A stretch of 64,000 nucleotides of DNA from an uncultured Clostridia bacterium (GCA_947174885.1 CAMWKO010000014.1:1-64000); one strand, 5' to 3'. Numbered from the stretch's first letter, positions 20,545 through 32,298 are shown. Notes: a model not told the origin generated them from the letters alone. Numbers and translations are program-made.

Positions 20545-22695
20545 TTAATTACGATTCAGACTATTTTCAAAAGAAGTGTCTTCTGAAAAAGAAGTAGTAT
20601 CCTCTTCAAATGTAGGAGACTCAGCGGAAGTAGTCTCGCTAGAAGGATTCTCATCAGAAGGAAACTCGCCCGAAGGAGTTTCGCTTGCAGGAAGAATAGT
20701 AACAGTGCAATATTTTACAAGAGTTCCCAATGTGTCATTATGTATAGTATAAGCAACAGAAAACTCTTCATTAGCCGTAAAGTTATTTATACCCTCAGAC
20801 AGAGCTGAAAGCTTTTCGGAAAGAGTTACATCGTATTCAATATTTATATTTGATTTGTATATATTAAGGTTTGCTTTTAATACATTATCAAGAGTATTTT
20901 TAAATCCGGAATCGGTAATTTCATCTAATGTAAACGTAATATTATCAGATTTCATACCGACAAGATTTATGGTAAGTAATTTATCTGTTTTATAACCTGC
21001 CAAATCTTTAACGGAGTAATGAATGGAATATATACCGTTTATCAGTACCGGATTATCAGCTTCCATAACAGTATTATCGTTTATGTCGTTTATATAATTA
21101 CCGTCAGCGTCTGTCATGTACATAGGTGTAGGTAATATTATATCCACAGAGCCTGAAATATCCTTGTTGTTAAAGTCTGTCGCCCTTGTAATATTATTCC
21201 GTATTGTAGTATTAATAAATAAGGCAATATCATTAGTGGTGATTTCGTTATCAGAGCTGTCAAACAGTGTAAGCTCTGAATATTTTGCAGTAAGCACGGG
21301 CGGTGTACATACTATCAGTTTGACGGTTGGATTGTTGGAAATCTCACTTAAATATGCAGCCTCATAAGTTACGGTATAATTTCCGACAGTCGATAATGCC
21401 TGGGATAGGGAAACCTTATTGCCCTTTGCATCTTTAATGGTATAAGTTACATAGTCTGTTACATCCTTGGAAGTTGAATTTATTGCAGATACATTACCAA
21501 GTAAATCTACAGTTGAGTTTTTCAATGTATATATAGTATCTTTTTTTACAGTAATATTAATAGTACTTGAAATAAATGCTACATTCATATCAACCTTTTC
21601 AGGAATACCGGGAACGATACCTGTATCTTTGTATTGCCACATCTGATAAGGAAAAGAAGTTACAGGGGTTTCTTTGCCGGGGATAAAATAATTATCATAG
21701 TTTCGATAGTATGTCCAATATCTGGCATACCATACCTTATGATTTTTTGCTACTGAATTTATGTCAAAAAGTGATAAATCATAAGCATTTCCATATACCA
21801 TGGCTTCATATCCGGCACCTTCCACAGCGTTGATAAAGGTATTTACAATTTTAGTCATTTGTGAGTTGGAAAGCTTTGCACCATTAGAGCGGTATGGGGA
21901 ACCACCTGAATGATATCCCGTTTCCCAGTCAAATACTACAGGGTATGTAATGTTGTAGCCTTTAATGGCATCAATAATTAAAGAGGCCTCCTCTAAAGCC
22001 TCACGTTCGGTTATTGCCTGGGAAAAAATATATACGCCGACATCAAGACCTGCTGCAAGGGCACCTTCTATATTCTTTTTGTACATATCATCATAGTAAA
22101 GAGTACCATAGGCTGTACCACGTCCGGCTACCTTTACAAAAACAAATTTGTAGCCTGCATCAGCTACCTTTTGCCAATTAATATTTCCCTGCCATTTGGA
22201 AACGTCAATTCCATATATTACAGAGGAGTAGTTTTTAGGAGAAAAATTAATAGAAGGATTGGGGTCGGTATACACCGGTGCATCGGAATTTGATACAGCA
22301 TTTTGCTTATTGTTTTTTTCGGATAAATCTACATTACTTATGGTAATTTCTGAAATGTCGATAAGCTGTGGAGCAGTAGTAGTTTCCGACTCGGTAGTAA
22401 TATTTTCGGTAGTAGTAACTTTATCTGCCGTGGTTTCTTTAATAGTAGCAGCCACGGCTTCTGCATATAAGGAAGCATTATCAGCTTCAGCAGTAATGTC
22501 TTTAGAATCAGATTTTCCTGAAGCAAGTGAAACAATACCAAAAATAATTAAAAAAATAATCAGAATACCTGCAAAAGAGTAAAAAAATGAAAAAGGACTC
22601 TCTTTCATTTTTTTATATGTATTTATAATAAAGTTTTTAAAATCTATAAGCTTTGCTGTAAGCCTATAATAATACATTCTCAATTTTTTCTTCAT
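20545..22695 (-). CDS. Membrane-anchored GH25 lysozyme with C-terminal Ig-like and Ser/Glu-rich regions
   Basis: N-terminal TM; YGIDVSKWQGNINWQKVADAGYKFVFVKVAGRG, PVVFDWETGY, YPVVFDW...MWQYKDTG; internal start MKKKLRMYYY preferred over 22731. Confidence 0.88.
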   Translation of the reverse strand: MKKKLRMYYYRLTAKLIDFKNFIINTYKKMKESPFSFFYSFAGILIIFLIIFGIVSLASGKSDSKDITAEADNASLYAEAVAATIKETTADKVTTTENITTESETTTAPQLIDISEITISNVDLSEKNNKQNAVSNSDAPVYTDPNPSINFSPKNYSSVIYGIDVSKWQGNINWQKVADAGYKFVFVKVAGRGTAYGTLYYDDMYKKNIEGALAAGLDVGVYIFSQAITEREALEEASLIIDAIKGYNITYPVVFDWETGYHSGGSPYRSNGAKLSNSQMTKIVNTFINAVEGAGYEAMVYGNAYDLSLFDINSVAKNHKVWYARYWTYYRNYDNYFIPGKETPVTSFPYQMWQYKDTGIVPGIPEKVDMNVAFISSTINITVKKDTIYTLKNSTVDLLGNVSAINSTSKDVTDYVTYTIKDAKGNKVSLSQALSTVGNYTVTYEAAYLSEISNNPTVKLIVCTPPVLTAKYSELTLFDSSDNEITTNDIALFINTTIRNNITRATDFNNKDISGSVDIILPTPMYMTDADGNYINDINDNTVMEADNPVLINGIYSIHYSVKDLAGYKTDKLLTINLVGMKSDNITFTLDEITDSGFKNTLDNVLKANLNIYKSNINIEYDVTLSEKLSALSEGINNFTANEEFSVAYTIHNDTLGTLVKYCTVTILPASETPSGEFPSDENPSSETTSAESPTFEEDTTSFSEDTSFENSLNRN

Positions 22696-22889
22696 AAATC
22701 GTCTTTCTGATGATATTATTTTATGAATCATCGCATATAATATTTCTTATAAAAACAAGCAATGTTATTTTACTTTAAAAGTGCCATTATATCAATAATT
22801 TAGTAAAAAAATATTGTTTCTGCATTTTTCTGATAAAATAGTAATGTTATTAAGTTTAAAATCAAAAATGTGGAAACTCAATGGTGAAA

Positions 22890-22905
22890 AATAATTGCAA
22901 TTATT
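22890..22905. promoter_or_regulatory. Perfect 16-bp palindrome upstream of malQ, candidate operator
   Basis: AATAATTGCAATTATT is its own reverse complement; about 100 bp before malQ, which is followed by a LacI-family gene. Confidence 0.35.
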
Positions 22906-23006
22906 GCTGTATTATGGTAAACTTTTTGTATGTTGGAATCGGTACCATATTTGTTGGTATTATGTTCGTATATATTCTAATAAAATGAAAGACGAGGAAT
23001 TTTATA

Positions 23007-24512
23007 ATGAGAGCTAGCGGTATTTTAATGCCAATTTCAAGTTTGCCATCAGAATATGGTATTGGATGTTTTGATGAATGTGCATTTGAGTTTGTAGATC
23101 TTTTGGAAAAAGCAGGACAGAAGTATTGGCAGATATTGCCCTTAGGTCATACAAGTTATGGGGATTCGCCATATCAGTCATTTTCTACATTTGCAGGTAA
23201 TCCTTATTTTGTTTCTATAAAGAAGCTTATTGAAAAAGGATACATTACAAAAGAAGAATGTGATGAGTATGATTTAGTAGGTCATCCTGAATACATAGAT
23301 TACAAGAAAATCTATGACGGAAGATATGAACTTTATAGAAAAGCTTTCCAAAACAGCAATATAACAGAAAACGACGACTATAAAGCTTTTGTTGCTGAAA
23401 ATGCGGACTGGTTAGAGGATTATGCTTTATTCATGGCAGTTAAATCATCATATGATGGAAAGAGTTTTATAGAGTGGGATGATGATATTAAGTTTAGAAA
23501 GCCGGAAGCATTGGCTGAATATAGAGAAAAATATAGTGAGGATGTTGAATTTTACAGCTTTCTTCAGTATGAGTTCTATACACAGTGGACAGAGCTTAAA
23601 GATTATGCAAATTCAAGAGGAGTAAACTTTGTAGGTGATATTCCTATTTATGTGGCATATGATAGTGCAGATGTATGGAAAAATCCGGAGTTATTCCTGT
23701 TAGATGAAGAGTTAAATCCGGTTAAGGTTGCAGGATGTCCTCCTGACGCATTTAGTGAAGATGGCCAGTTATGGGGAAATCCTTTGTATACCTGGGATTA
23801 CCACAAAGAAACAGGCTATGCATGGTGGAAAAAGAGAATCAAGGCATGTCTGGGATTATATGATATGGTAAGAATAGACCATTTCAGAGGATTTGATGAA
23901 TATTACACAATTCCGTTTGGACATGTAAATGCGAGGGCCGGTTCTTGGGTAAAGGGTCCGGGTATTGATTTGTTCAATGCACTAAATGAAGAATTTGGTG
24001 AGATGAATATTATAGCAGAGGATTTAGGTTTCCTTACAGATACAGTAAGAGAACTTCTTAAAGAAACAGGCTATCCGGGTATGAAGATATTACAGTTTGG
24101 ATTTGGTAAAGGAAATGATGACAGTGAATATCTTCCTCACAATTATCCTAGAAATTGTGTTGTATATACAGGTACACATGATAACGATTCTATAAAGGGT
24201 TGGTTATCAACCTATGAATCAGAGGCAGACAGACAGACTGTAATTGATTATATGGGATTGGATGCAGATGCATCAGAGCCACTTGATACAATAAAAGATA
24301 TTAATTGGAAGTTTATACAGGCGTGTATGAATAGTGTAGCTGATTATTGTATTATTCCTATGCAGGATATTTTAGGATTATCCAGCTTATCAAGAATAAA
24401 TATTCCATCAACTGTTGGCGAGAACTGGAAGTGGAGAATTAAAGAAGGCGCGTTTGATGATGAAATAATCAAAAGATTAAAGACCCTTACACGCGTTAGT
24501 GGCAGATTATAG
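23007..24512 (+). CDS. malQ: 4-alpha-glucanotransferase
   Basis: 501 aa; RASGILMPISSLPSEYGIG, QILPLGHTSYGDSPYQSFSTFAGNPY, RIDHFRGFDEYY, IAEDLGFLT, YTGTHDNDS. Confidence 0.97.
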   Translation: MRASGILMPISSLPSEYGIGCFDECAFEFVDLLEKAGQKYWQILPLGHTSYGDSPYQSFSTFAGNPYFVSIKKLIEKGYITKEECDEYDLVGHPEYIDYKKIYDGRYELYRKAFQNSNITENDDYKAFVAENADWLEDYALFMAVKSSYDGKSFIEWDDDIKFRKPEALAEYREKYSEDVEFYSFLQYEFYTQWTELKDYANSRGVNFVGDIPIYVAYDSADVWKNPELFLLDEELNPVKVAGCPPDAFSEDGQLWGNPLYTWDYHKETGYAWWKKRIKACLGLYDMVRIDHFRGFDEYYTIPFGHVNARAGSWVKGPGIDLFNALNEEFGEMNIIAEDLGFLTDTVRELLKETGYPGMKILQFGFGKGNDDSEYLPHNYPRNCVVYTGTHDNDSIKGWLSTYESEADRQTVIDYMGLDADASEPLDTIKDINWKFIQACMNSVADYCIIPMQDILGLSSLSRINIPSTVGENWKWRIKEGAFDDEIIKRLKTLTRVSGRL

Positions 24513-24520
24513 TATTCTTT

Positions 24521-24548
24521 TCAACGGCGTCTGAGCAGACGTCGTTGA
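24521..24548 (+). terminator. Hairpin terminator after malQ
   Basis: tcaacggcgtctgagcagacgtcgttga. Confidence 0.7.
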
Positions 24549-24623
24549 TTTTGTGTTTTAAGGGAAGATATAAATGATGGTTGATTTTTGCGTTATATAA
24601 AGATATTGAGAGAAGGTTTTTAC

Positions 24624-25658
24624 ATGGAAAAGTATACGATAAAAGATATAGCCAAAGAGTGTGGAGTGGGTGTAAGTACAGTATCCAGAGCAATAAATAA
24701 TCATCCTGATATTAATCCACATACAAAGAAATTAATATTAGAAAAGATAGAGGAAAAAAATTACAGACCCAATAGCAGTGCAAGAACATTAAAAAAAATG
24801 GAAAACAACACTATTGCAGTACTGATAAAAGGTATATCAAATCCCTTATTTCACTATATGATAGATATTATACAGAGCGAAGTATTGTCAAAGGACTATG
24901 CATTTATACTGAAAAAGGTAGGCTTTGACGAGGATGAAACGATTGTAGCTGATGAAATTATAAGAGAACAAAAGATAAAGGGTATAGTATTTTTAGGAGG
25001 CATTTTTACACATACTGAGGAAAGACTTAAAACATTAACCGTTCCGTTTGTACTTAGTACAATATCTCCAAGCAAGGCTATAGATGGACGAGTTTATTCT
25101 GCAATTTCCATTGATGATGTAAGAGAAAGTGCGAGAATGACAGAATATCTCATTAAATTGAATCATAAAAAGATTGCTATTTTATTAGCTAAAAAGGAAG
25201 ATGTAAGTGTAGGATATTTAAGATATCAGGGTTTTGAAGAAACTATGAAAAAACATGGTCTGAAAGTTGATGAAGATTTAATTATATACTCTGAAGGTGA
25301 TGGAGATTTATTTTCCATGGAGAACGGTTATAATCTGACAAAACAGCTGCTTAGCCGTGGAAAAGAATTTACTGCAATTTTTGCTATATCTGACAGAATG
25401 GCTATCGGTTCTATCAAGGCACTTATTGAAGCCGGGAAGAAAGTACCGGAGGACGTAAGTGTAGCAGGATTTGACGGCTTGGATATTTCGTATTACTATA
25501 ATCCTTCCATAACAACAATCAGACAGCCTGTAGAAGAGATGGCAAAGGAAACAATTAAGCAGCTCTTTATGCTTATTAAGGGCTCAGATACTAACAAACA
25601 TATGATATTTGAAGGAAGTATTGTAGAGGGGAATTCCACAAGGAAAATCAGAGGGTAG
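24624..25658 (+). CDS. LacI family transcriptional regulator
   Basis: MEKYTIKDIAKECGVGVSTVSRAINNHPDINPHTKKLI HTH; periplasmic-binding-like C-terminal domain. Confidence 0.95.
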   Translation: MEKYTIKDIAKECGVGVSTVSRAINNHPDINPHTKKLILEKIEEKNYRPNSSARTLKKMENNTIAVLIKGISNPLFHYMIDIIQSEVLSKDYAFILKKVGFDEDETIVADEIIREQKIKGIVFLGGIFTHTEERLKTLTVPFVLSTISPSKAIDGRVYSAISIDDVRESARMTEYLIKLNHKKIAILLAKKEDVSVGYLRYQGFEETMKKHGLKVDEDLIIYSEGDGDLFSMENGYNLTKQLLSRGKEFTAIFAISDRMAIGSIKALIEAGKKVPEDVSVAGFDGLDISYYYNPSITTIRQPVEEMAKETIKQLFMLIKGSDTNKHMIFEGSIVEGNSTRKIRG

Positions 25659-25795
25659 ATTGATAATAATCAAATTATATGGAAATACATACTATAGAAT
25701 ATAAATGTAAGTTTAGAGTTTAATTTTAATATACATATGTGAAATATAATATAAATGATAACGCGTGAAAAATCTGAAGAAAGGAACAGTATAAT

Positions 25796-26659
25796 ATGGA
25801 ATTTACAAAACTCTTCGATGGTGCATTGGTTTTAGAAGGTGGCGGAATGAGAGGAGCATACACAGCAGGTGTATTAGATTATTTTATAGATAATGATTTA
25901 TACTTTAAAAACTGCTATGCTGTTTCGGCAGGAGCTTGTAACTGTTGTAATTATTTATCAAAGCAAAAGGGAAGATCATATACTATTTATGTAAAGTATG
26001 CCCATGATAAGAGATATGCAGGACTTAGCAGTTATATTACTACAGGAAATTATTTTAACAAAGAATTTACTATGGACGAATTGCCTAATAAGATATTGCC
26101 TTATGATTATATTGAGTATCAAAGAACCAATGCAAACTTTTATGCAGTGGCTACAAATATTAAAACAGGTAAGCCGGAATATTTAAAAGTAGAAAATATG
26201 AAGCAGGATATTGATCATATATGGGCTAGCAGTTCTTTGCCTATTATAGCCAGAAGTGTAAAGATAGGTGAAAATGAATATTTAGATGGAGGTGTATCTG
26301 ATTCCATACCTGTAATGAAAGCGATTGAAGACGGAAATGAAAAAGTAGTTGTTATACTTACAAGAGATATTAATTACAGGAAAAAGGCCACTAAATTACT
26401 GCCTATGATAAAGGTATTATATCGTGGATATCCTAATATTATTAAGGCTGTTGCAAAACGTCATGTAAACTATAACAGGACACTAAAGCTTTTGAAGCAG
26501 AAAGAGGCAAGGGGAGAAGTTTTTGTAATCAGACCAAAAAAGGAGATAAATGTAGGAAAGCTTGAAACTGACTCTGAAAAGCTAAAGAAATTATATGAGG
26601 CAGGTTATGTTGATGCAGAACATTATTATAAAGCTTTGAAAGCTTATCTTTGCATATAA
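25796..26659 (+). CDS. Patatin-like phospholipase family protein
   Basis: [30 protein letters not shown] (GxSxG-like region), [11 protein letters not shown] (DGG). Confidence 0.92.
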   Translation: MEFTKLFDGALVLEGGGMRGAYTAGVLDYFIDNDLYFKNCYAVSAGACNCCNYLSKQKGRSYTIYVKYAHDKRYAGLSSYITTGNYFNKEFTMDELPNKILPYDYIEYQRTNANFYAVATNIKTGKPEYLKVENMKQDIDHIWASSSLPIIARSVKIGENEYLDGGVSDSIPVMKAIEDGNEKVVVILTRDINYRKKATKLLPMIKVLYRGYPNIIKAVAKRHVNYNRTLKLLKQKEARGEVFVIRPKKEINVGKLETDSEKLKKLYEAGYVDAEHYYKALKAYLCI

Positions 26660-26672
26660 TGGAGGTAGAGCT

Positions 26673-27512
26673 ATGGAATTTACTAAAATGCATGGTTGTG
26701 GAAATGATTATATATATGTAAACTGTTTTAAGGAAAGCATTGAAAATATTAAAGAAACAGCCATAAAAGTAAGTGACAGGCACTTTGGAATAGGCTCTGA
26801 CGGGCTTATTCTGATATGTCCATCCAGTGTAGCCGACTTTAAAATGAGAATGTTTAATGCTGACGGTTCAGAGGGTAAGATGTGCGGAAACGGTATCAGA
26901 TGTGTTGCAAAATATGTCTATGATAATAAAATGACAGATAAGACAACTATTACTGTAGAAACATTATCAGGTATTAAAACTCTTGAGCTTACAGTAGAGA
27001 ATGAAAAGACCGTTTTAGTAAAGGTAGATATGGGTGCACCTGTTATTAAGGCAGAGTTAATACCGGCTGTTTCACCTGGTGATAAAGATACAATTATAAA
27101 TGAAAAAATTCCTGTTGGGGATAAGGAATATTTTGTTACCTGTGTATCAATGGGAAATCCACATTGCATAACTATTGTAGATAGTACAAAGGATTTGGAA
27201 CTGGAAAAAACAGGACCTTTATTTGAAAAGCATAGTATGTTTCCGGACAGAGTAAATACAGAGTTTATTGAAGTACTTTCAAGAAAAGAAATCAATATGA
27301 GAGTATGGGAGAGAGGTTCAGGCGAAACCTGGGCATGTGGTACAGGTGCCTGTGCAAGTGTTGTTGCCTGTGTACTTAATGATTTAACAGATACTAAGGT
27401 TCTTGTTCATTTATTGGGCGGGGATTTGATTATAGAATATGACAGAGAAAAAAATACAGTATTTATGACCGGACCTGCTACTACAGTATGTACCGGTAAT
27501 ATAGAGATATAA
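26673..27512 (+). CDS. dapF: Diaminopimelate epimerase
   Basis: [52 protein letters not shown]. Confidence 0.97.
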   Translation: MEFTKMHGCGNDYIYVNCFKESIENIKETAIKVSDRHFGIGSDGLILICPSSVADFKMRMFNADGSEGKMCGNGIRCVAKYVYDNKMTDKTTITVETLSGIKTLELTVENEKTVLVKVDMGAPVIKAELIPAVSPGDKDTIINEKIPVGDKEYFVTCVSMGNPHCITIVDSTKDLELEKTGPLFEKHSMFPDRVNTEFIEVLSRKEINMRVWERGSGETWACGTGACASVVACVLNDLTDTKVLVHLLGGDLIIEYDREKNTVFMTGPATTVCTGNIEI

Positions 27513-27618
27513 GAGAGATACCGATATCATGTAAATGCCATGTAAATATATGCAAAATTCAAGATGCAAATTATTTATTTGGTATAGGCTTTTATTTATA
27601 AATAAGAAAGGTATTCAT

Positions 27619-29088
27619 ATGAAATTAACAGAGTTATTAGAGAATTTAGAATATGAAGTAGTACTGGGTGATGTAAACAGAAATGTTAACAGATTGCTCT
27701 ATGATTCAAGAGAGGTTGGAGAAGCAGATGTATTTGTATGTATTACCGGTGCTGTAAGAGATGCTCATGAGTTTGTGGCGGATGTTGCCATAAAGGGAGC
27801 GACAGCCATAATTGTAGAAAAGGATATTGATATATCAAATCTTAGAGATGTAGCTGTTATTAAGGTAGCCGATACAAGATATGCACTTGCCTGTATGTCG
27901 GCAGCATACTTTGGATATCCTGCAAATAAGCTTATAACTATTGGTATTACAGGTACAAAGGGAAAAACTACAACTACCTATATGGTTAAGTCTATTCTTG
28001 ATAAAATAGGTGTTAAAACAGGTCTTATAGGAACAATAGAAACTATTATAGATGAGGAGCATATACCCAGCTGTAATACCACTCCTGAATCATATATTGT
28101 GCAGAAAACCTTTGACAAAATGGTAAAAGCAGGCTGTAAATGTGTAGTAATGGAGGTATCCTCACAGGCAATGAAGCTGCACAGAGTTGCAGGCTTTATT
28201 TTTGACTATGGTGTGTTTACAAATATTTCAAAGGATCATATAGGCCCGAATGAACATAAGGATTTTGAAGAATATTTAAGCTGTAAGGCGGCATTATTTA
28301 AGCAGTGTAAGCATGGTATATTCAATGCGGATGAAAAACATATTGAAGATATTTTAAAGGAGGTTTCCTGTGAGGTAGAGACCTTTAGTATTGAAAAACC
28401 ATCAGATTTTAAGGCAGAGGATATTAAGCTTTTTATGAAGCCTGCCTGCCTGGGAATTTCCTACAGACTTACGGGAAAGGTAAATATCCCGGTAGAAATT
28501 GATATTCCGGGAAGATTTAGCGTATATAATTCTCTGACGGCTATTGCCATATGTAATCACTTTACAAATGATTATCCGCTTATAGAAAGCGTACTTTCGG
28601 ATATAAGAGTAAAGGGAAGAGTGGAGATTATACCGGTTTCTCCTAAGTATACACTTATGATTGACTATGCTCACAATGCGATGAGTCTGGAGAGCCTGCT
28701 GAATTGTATAAGAGAATACAATCCAAAGCGTATAGTAACATTGTTTGGATGTGGAGGAAACAGAGATAAAAACAGAAGATTTGAAATGGGAGAGGTATCT
28801 TCAAGACTTTCGGATTTGACGGTGGTTACTTCCGATAATCCAAGATTTGAGGAGCCGGAATCTATTATTGAAGATATTATCACAGGTGTGAAAAAAGCTG
28901 ATGGAAAGTATATAACTATTCCGGACAGAAAAGAAGCCATAAAATATGTTATTGAAAATGGCGAAGAAGGAGATATAATAATCCTTGCAGGTAAAGGTCA
29001 TGAGGATTACCAGGAAATAAAAGGGGTAAAATATCCTATGGATGAAAGAAATATTATAGCTGATGTTAAAGAAATGCTTAATATGTAA
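27619..29088 (+). CDS. murE: UDP-N-acetylmuramyl-tripeptide synthetase (MurE-like)
   Basis: GITGTKGKTTTTYMVKSIL, EVSSQAMKLHRV, DYAHNAMSLE, FGCGGNRDKNRR, TSDNPRFEEP, AGKGHEDYQ; start at 27619 after aagaaagg. Confidence 0.94.
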   Translation: MKLTELLENLEYEVVLGDVNRNVNRLLYDSREVGEADVFVCITGAVRDAHEFVADVAIKGATAIIVEKDIDISNLRDVAVIKVADTRYALACMSAAYFGYPANKLITIGITGTKGKTTTTYMVKSILDKIGVKTGLIGTIETIIDEEHIPSCNTTPESYIVQKTFDKMVKAGCKCVVMEVSSQAMKLHRVAGFIFDYGVFTNISKDHIGPNEHKDFEEYLSCKAALFKQCKHGIFNADEKHIEDILKEVSCEVETFSIEKPSDFKAEDIKLFMKPACLGISYRLTGKVNIPVEIDIPGRFSVYNSLTAIAICNHFTNDYPLIESVLSDIRVKGRVEIIPVSPKYTLMIDYAHNAMSLESLLNCIREYNPKRIVTLFGCGGNRDKNRRFEMGEVSSRLSDLTVVTSDNPRFEEPESIIEDIITGVKKADGKYITIPDRKEAIKYVIENGEEGDIIILAGKGHEDYQEIKGVKYPMDERNIIADVKEMLNM

Positions 29089-29106
29089 GGAAAGGAAATA
29101 GACATC

Positions 29107-30969
29107 ATGTGTGGAATTGCCGGATTTGCAGGTAAAGTTGACGGAGATAAAAACGAAATACTGAAGAGAATGACTGATAAGATTGCACATAGAGGACCGG
29201 ATCAGGAAGGTTTTTATATAAATGACGAAGTGGCATTAGGTTTTAGAAGACTTAGTATTATTGATTTGGATAACGGTTCGCAGCCTATGTTTAATGAGAA
29301 TAAGGATATTGCCATAGTATTTAACGGAGAAATATACAATCACCTTTCACTAAGAGAAGAACTCAAAAAGAAGGGACATATATTTGCCAACAATTCCGAT
29401 ACGGAGGTTTTAGTACATGGATATGAGGAATATGGTGTAGAGCTTTTATATCATTTAAGAGGTATGTTTGCATTTATGATATATGATTCTAAAAAGAAGC
29501 TGATGTTCGGTGCAAGAGATTTCTTTGGTATTAAACCGTTTTATTATGCCAATACAGAGGACAATCTTGTATTCTGTTCGGAAATTAAGAGTATTTTAGA
29601 ATTTCCGGGTATAGAAAAAAAGGTAAATGAAGAAGCATTGGAGCAGTATTTAAGTTTTCAGTACTCAGTACTTCCGGAAACATTTTTTAAGGGAATCTAC
29701 AGACTTCCTGCAGGTCATTATATGATATATAAGGATGGAAAATTAGATATTCACAGATATTTTGATCCAATGATGGAGCCAAAGAAGGAAAGCCAGATAC
29801 ACCTTTCAGATACTATTTCGGATATTGAAGAATTAGTTCACGAAACCGTAAATACACATATGATTAGTGATGTAGAGGTTGGCTCATTATTATCAAGTGG
29901 TGTGGACAGCAGCTATGTAGTTTCTGAATTTCCGGGTACAAAGACATTTACCGTAGGCTTTTTGGATAAGAACAGTAAATATAATGAAATAGGATATGCA
30001 GAAAGTCTTACTGAGGAATTAAATAAAGAAAATTACAGTAAGAATATAAGCAGTGATGAATATTTTGATGTAATACCAAAGGTTATGTACTATATGGACG
30101 AGCCATTGGCAGATCCATCCTGTATAGCACTTTATTTTGTAGATGAGCTTGCAGCCAAGCAGTTAAAGGTAGTGCTCTCAGGAGAGGGTGCAGATGAGTT
30201 TTTTGGAGGATATAATATTTATCATGAGCCTATTTCCCTAAGGGGATTTAAGTACATTCCAAAATTCCTTAAAAAAGCTATGGTAGCAGTTGTAAAGAAA
30301 CTTCCAAACTTTAAAGGAAAAAATTTTATTATAAGAGGAAGTAAGCCTGTGGAAGAAAGATTTATTGGTAATGCAAATCTGTTTTCGGTAGAGGAGAGGG
30401 AAAGGATTTTAAATTCCGAACTTACCCATAGAACACCACAGCAGATAGTAAAAAATTGCTATAGCAGATGCAAGGGTTTAAATGATATTGCCAAAATGCA
30501 GTATATTGATATAAATTTCTGGCTTCAGGGAGATATTTTATTAAAGGCTGATAAGATGAGTATGGCACACTCGCTTGAATCAAGAGTACCGTTTCTTGAT
30601 ATAAATGTATTTGATTATACAAAGAAGATGCCGGTTTTTTACAGGTGTAATAAAAAGGCTACAAAGTTTGCTTTCAGGGTAGCGGCTAAAAGGCATTTAC
30701 CTGCTGCAACAGCAAATAAAAAGAAGCTTGGTTTCCCTGTACCTATCAGAGTATGGTTAAAGGAGGATAAATATTTCAATAAGGTAAAGGAAATGTTTGA
30801 AAAAGATTTTGCAGATGAATTTTTTGATACTGTTTCCATTGTAAAGTTGCTTGAAGATCATAGAGAGGGAAAGGCAGATAATAGCAGAAAGATTTGGACT
30901 ATATATGTATTTCTTGTTTGGTATGATGTGTATTTTAACGGAAATATGCCACAGTTGAATGCGGAATAA
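29107..30969 (+). CDS. asnB: Asparagine synthase (glutamine-hydrolyzing)
   Basis: 620 aa; MCGIAGFAG, HRGPDQEGFY, SSGVDSSYV, LSGEGADEFFGGY. Confidence 0.96.
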   Translation: MCGIAGFAGKVDGDKNEILKRMTDKIAHRGPDQEGFYINDEVALGFRRLSIIDLDNGSQPMFNENKDIAIVFNGEIYNHLSLREELKKKGHIFANNSDTEVLVHGYEEYGVELLYHLRGMFAFMIYDSKKKLMFGARDFFGIKPFYYANTEDNLVFCSEIKSILEFPGIEKKVNEEALEQYLSFQYSVLPETFFKGIYRLPAGHYMIYKDGKLDIHRYFDPMMEPKKESQIHLSDTISDIEELVHETVNTHMISDVEVGSLLSSGVDSSYVVSEFPGTKTFTVGFLDKNSKYNEIGYAESLTEELNKENYSKNISSDEYFDVIPKVMYYMDEPLADPSCIALYFVDELAAKQLKVVLSGEGADEFFGGYNIYHEPISLRGFKYIPKFLKKAMVAVVKKLPNFKGKNFIIRGSKPVEERFIGNANLFSVEERERILNSELTHRTPQQIVKNCYSRCKGLNDIAKMQYIDINFWLQGDILLKADKMSMAHSLESRVPFLDINVFDYTKKMPVFYRCNKKATKFAFRVAAKRHLPAATANKKKLGFPVPIRVWLKEDKYFNKVKEMFEKDFADEFFDTVSIVKLLEDHREGKADNSRKIWTIYVFLVWYDVYFNGNMPQLNAE

Positions 30970-31143
30970 AACTGAACTATAATGATATTTGTGTAAATTT
31001 AATATAAGTTTATAACAAAGATTTTTATAATCAATTATAACTGTATTAAAGCATATTGAATTAAAATTTACACAAAAAGCAGGAGCAGGTAATATATACC
31101 GTGTTATAACATATATTAGTATAAAAGTATTTTTGGAGTATGT

Positions 31144-32298
31144 ATGGTTATTTATGTAGTAAAGCAAGGCGATACTGTTGATAGTATCGCCTATTATTAT
31201 GGAGTAAACGTCAATAATATTGTATATGTAAATCAGCTGGAGTATCCTTACGGTTTGGCAGTCGGTCAGTCAATACTCATTATTTTTGACAGTGAGTTTG
31301 ATAATATTATATCAGGAGAAAATGTAATCAGAGGTAACGGATTTGCATATCCGTTTATCAGTCCTTGGGTTTTAAGTGAAACTTTGCCATATATGGAAGA
31401 ACTGTCTGTGTTTTCTTATGGATTTTCTGAATATGGGGAGCTTATTAATCCGCCTTTGCCGGTAGAATGGATGGTTAATGATGCTGTATATAAGGGTGTA
31501 AGACCAATACTTACGCTTACTCCTTTTGGTGCAGACGGACAGTTTAACAACTATCTTATACACAGGATGCTTTCAAGTGAAACCGCCAGAAATAATCTTA
31601 TAAATAATCTGATACAGGCTACGGAAAGTATGGGATATGAAGGTGTAAATATTGATTTTGAATTTATACTTGCAGAGGACAGGGACAGCTTTACAGAGTT
31701 TGTAAGGGAAACCACATACAGAATGAATGAGCTTGGATATGAAGTAACTGTTGACTTAGCTCCCAAAACCTCTGCTATGCAGGAGGGTCTTTTATACGAG
31801 GGAAAGGACTACAGAGGATTAGGTGAGGCGAGTAACAGGGTGCTTATTATGACATATGAGTGGGGATATACATATGGACCGGCAATGGCTGTAGCACCAT
31901 TAAATAAGGTAAGAGAGGTGCTTGATTATGCAGTAACTGAAATACCAAGGGAAAAGATAAGTATGGGAATACCCAATTACGGATATGATTTTACACAGCC
32001 ATATGTAAGAGGAGAATCAAAGGCAGTAACCATAGGAAATATTGAAGCTGTACAGATTGCAATAAGAAACAATTCGGAAATTTATTTTGATGAGGTGGCA
32101 ATGGCACCATATTTCAGCTATGTGTCAGATGGAGTTACACATGAGGTCTGGTTTGAGGATGCAAGAAGTATTCTGGCAAAGTATAAACTGATAGGTGAAT
32201 ATGGCTTTTACGGCTTCGGATGCTGGCAGATTATGCAGCTGTTCAGACAGATGTGGATATTGGGAAGAGCGGATTTAAACAGCATTACAATAGAGTAG
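31144..32298 (+). CDS. LysM-containing GH18-type glycosidase (SleL/YaaH-like)
   Basis: N-terminal LysM VVKQGDTVDSIAYYYGVNVNNIVYVNQL; GVNIDFEFI (DxxDxE-like region), MTYEWGYTYGPAMAVAPL. Confidence 0.88.
   Translation: MVIYVVKQGDTVDSIAYYYGVNVNNIVYVNQLEYPYGLAVGQSILIIFDSEFDNIISGENVIRGNGFAYPFISPWVLSETLPYMEELSVFSYGFSEYGELINPPLPVEWMVNDAVYKGVRPILTLTPFGADGQFNNYLIHRMLSSETARNNLINNLIQATESMGYEGVNIDFEFILAEDRDSFTEFVRETTYRMNELGYEVTVDLAPKTSAMQEGLLYEGKDYRGLGEASNRVLIMTYEWGYTYGPAMAVAPLNKVREVLDYAVTEIPREKISMGIPNYGYDFTQPYVRGESKAVTIGNIEAVQIAIRNNSEIYFDEVAMAPYFSYVSDGVTHEVWFEDARSILAKYKLIGEYGFYGFGCWQIMQLFRQMWILGRADLNSITIE

Noticed and set aside
30990-31075. gtgtaaatttaat...gaattaaaatttacac imperfect inverted repeat after asnB
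   Set aside because: AT-rich with a long loop and no T run; not convincing as a terminator or element.
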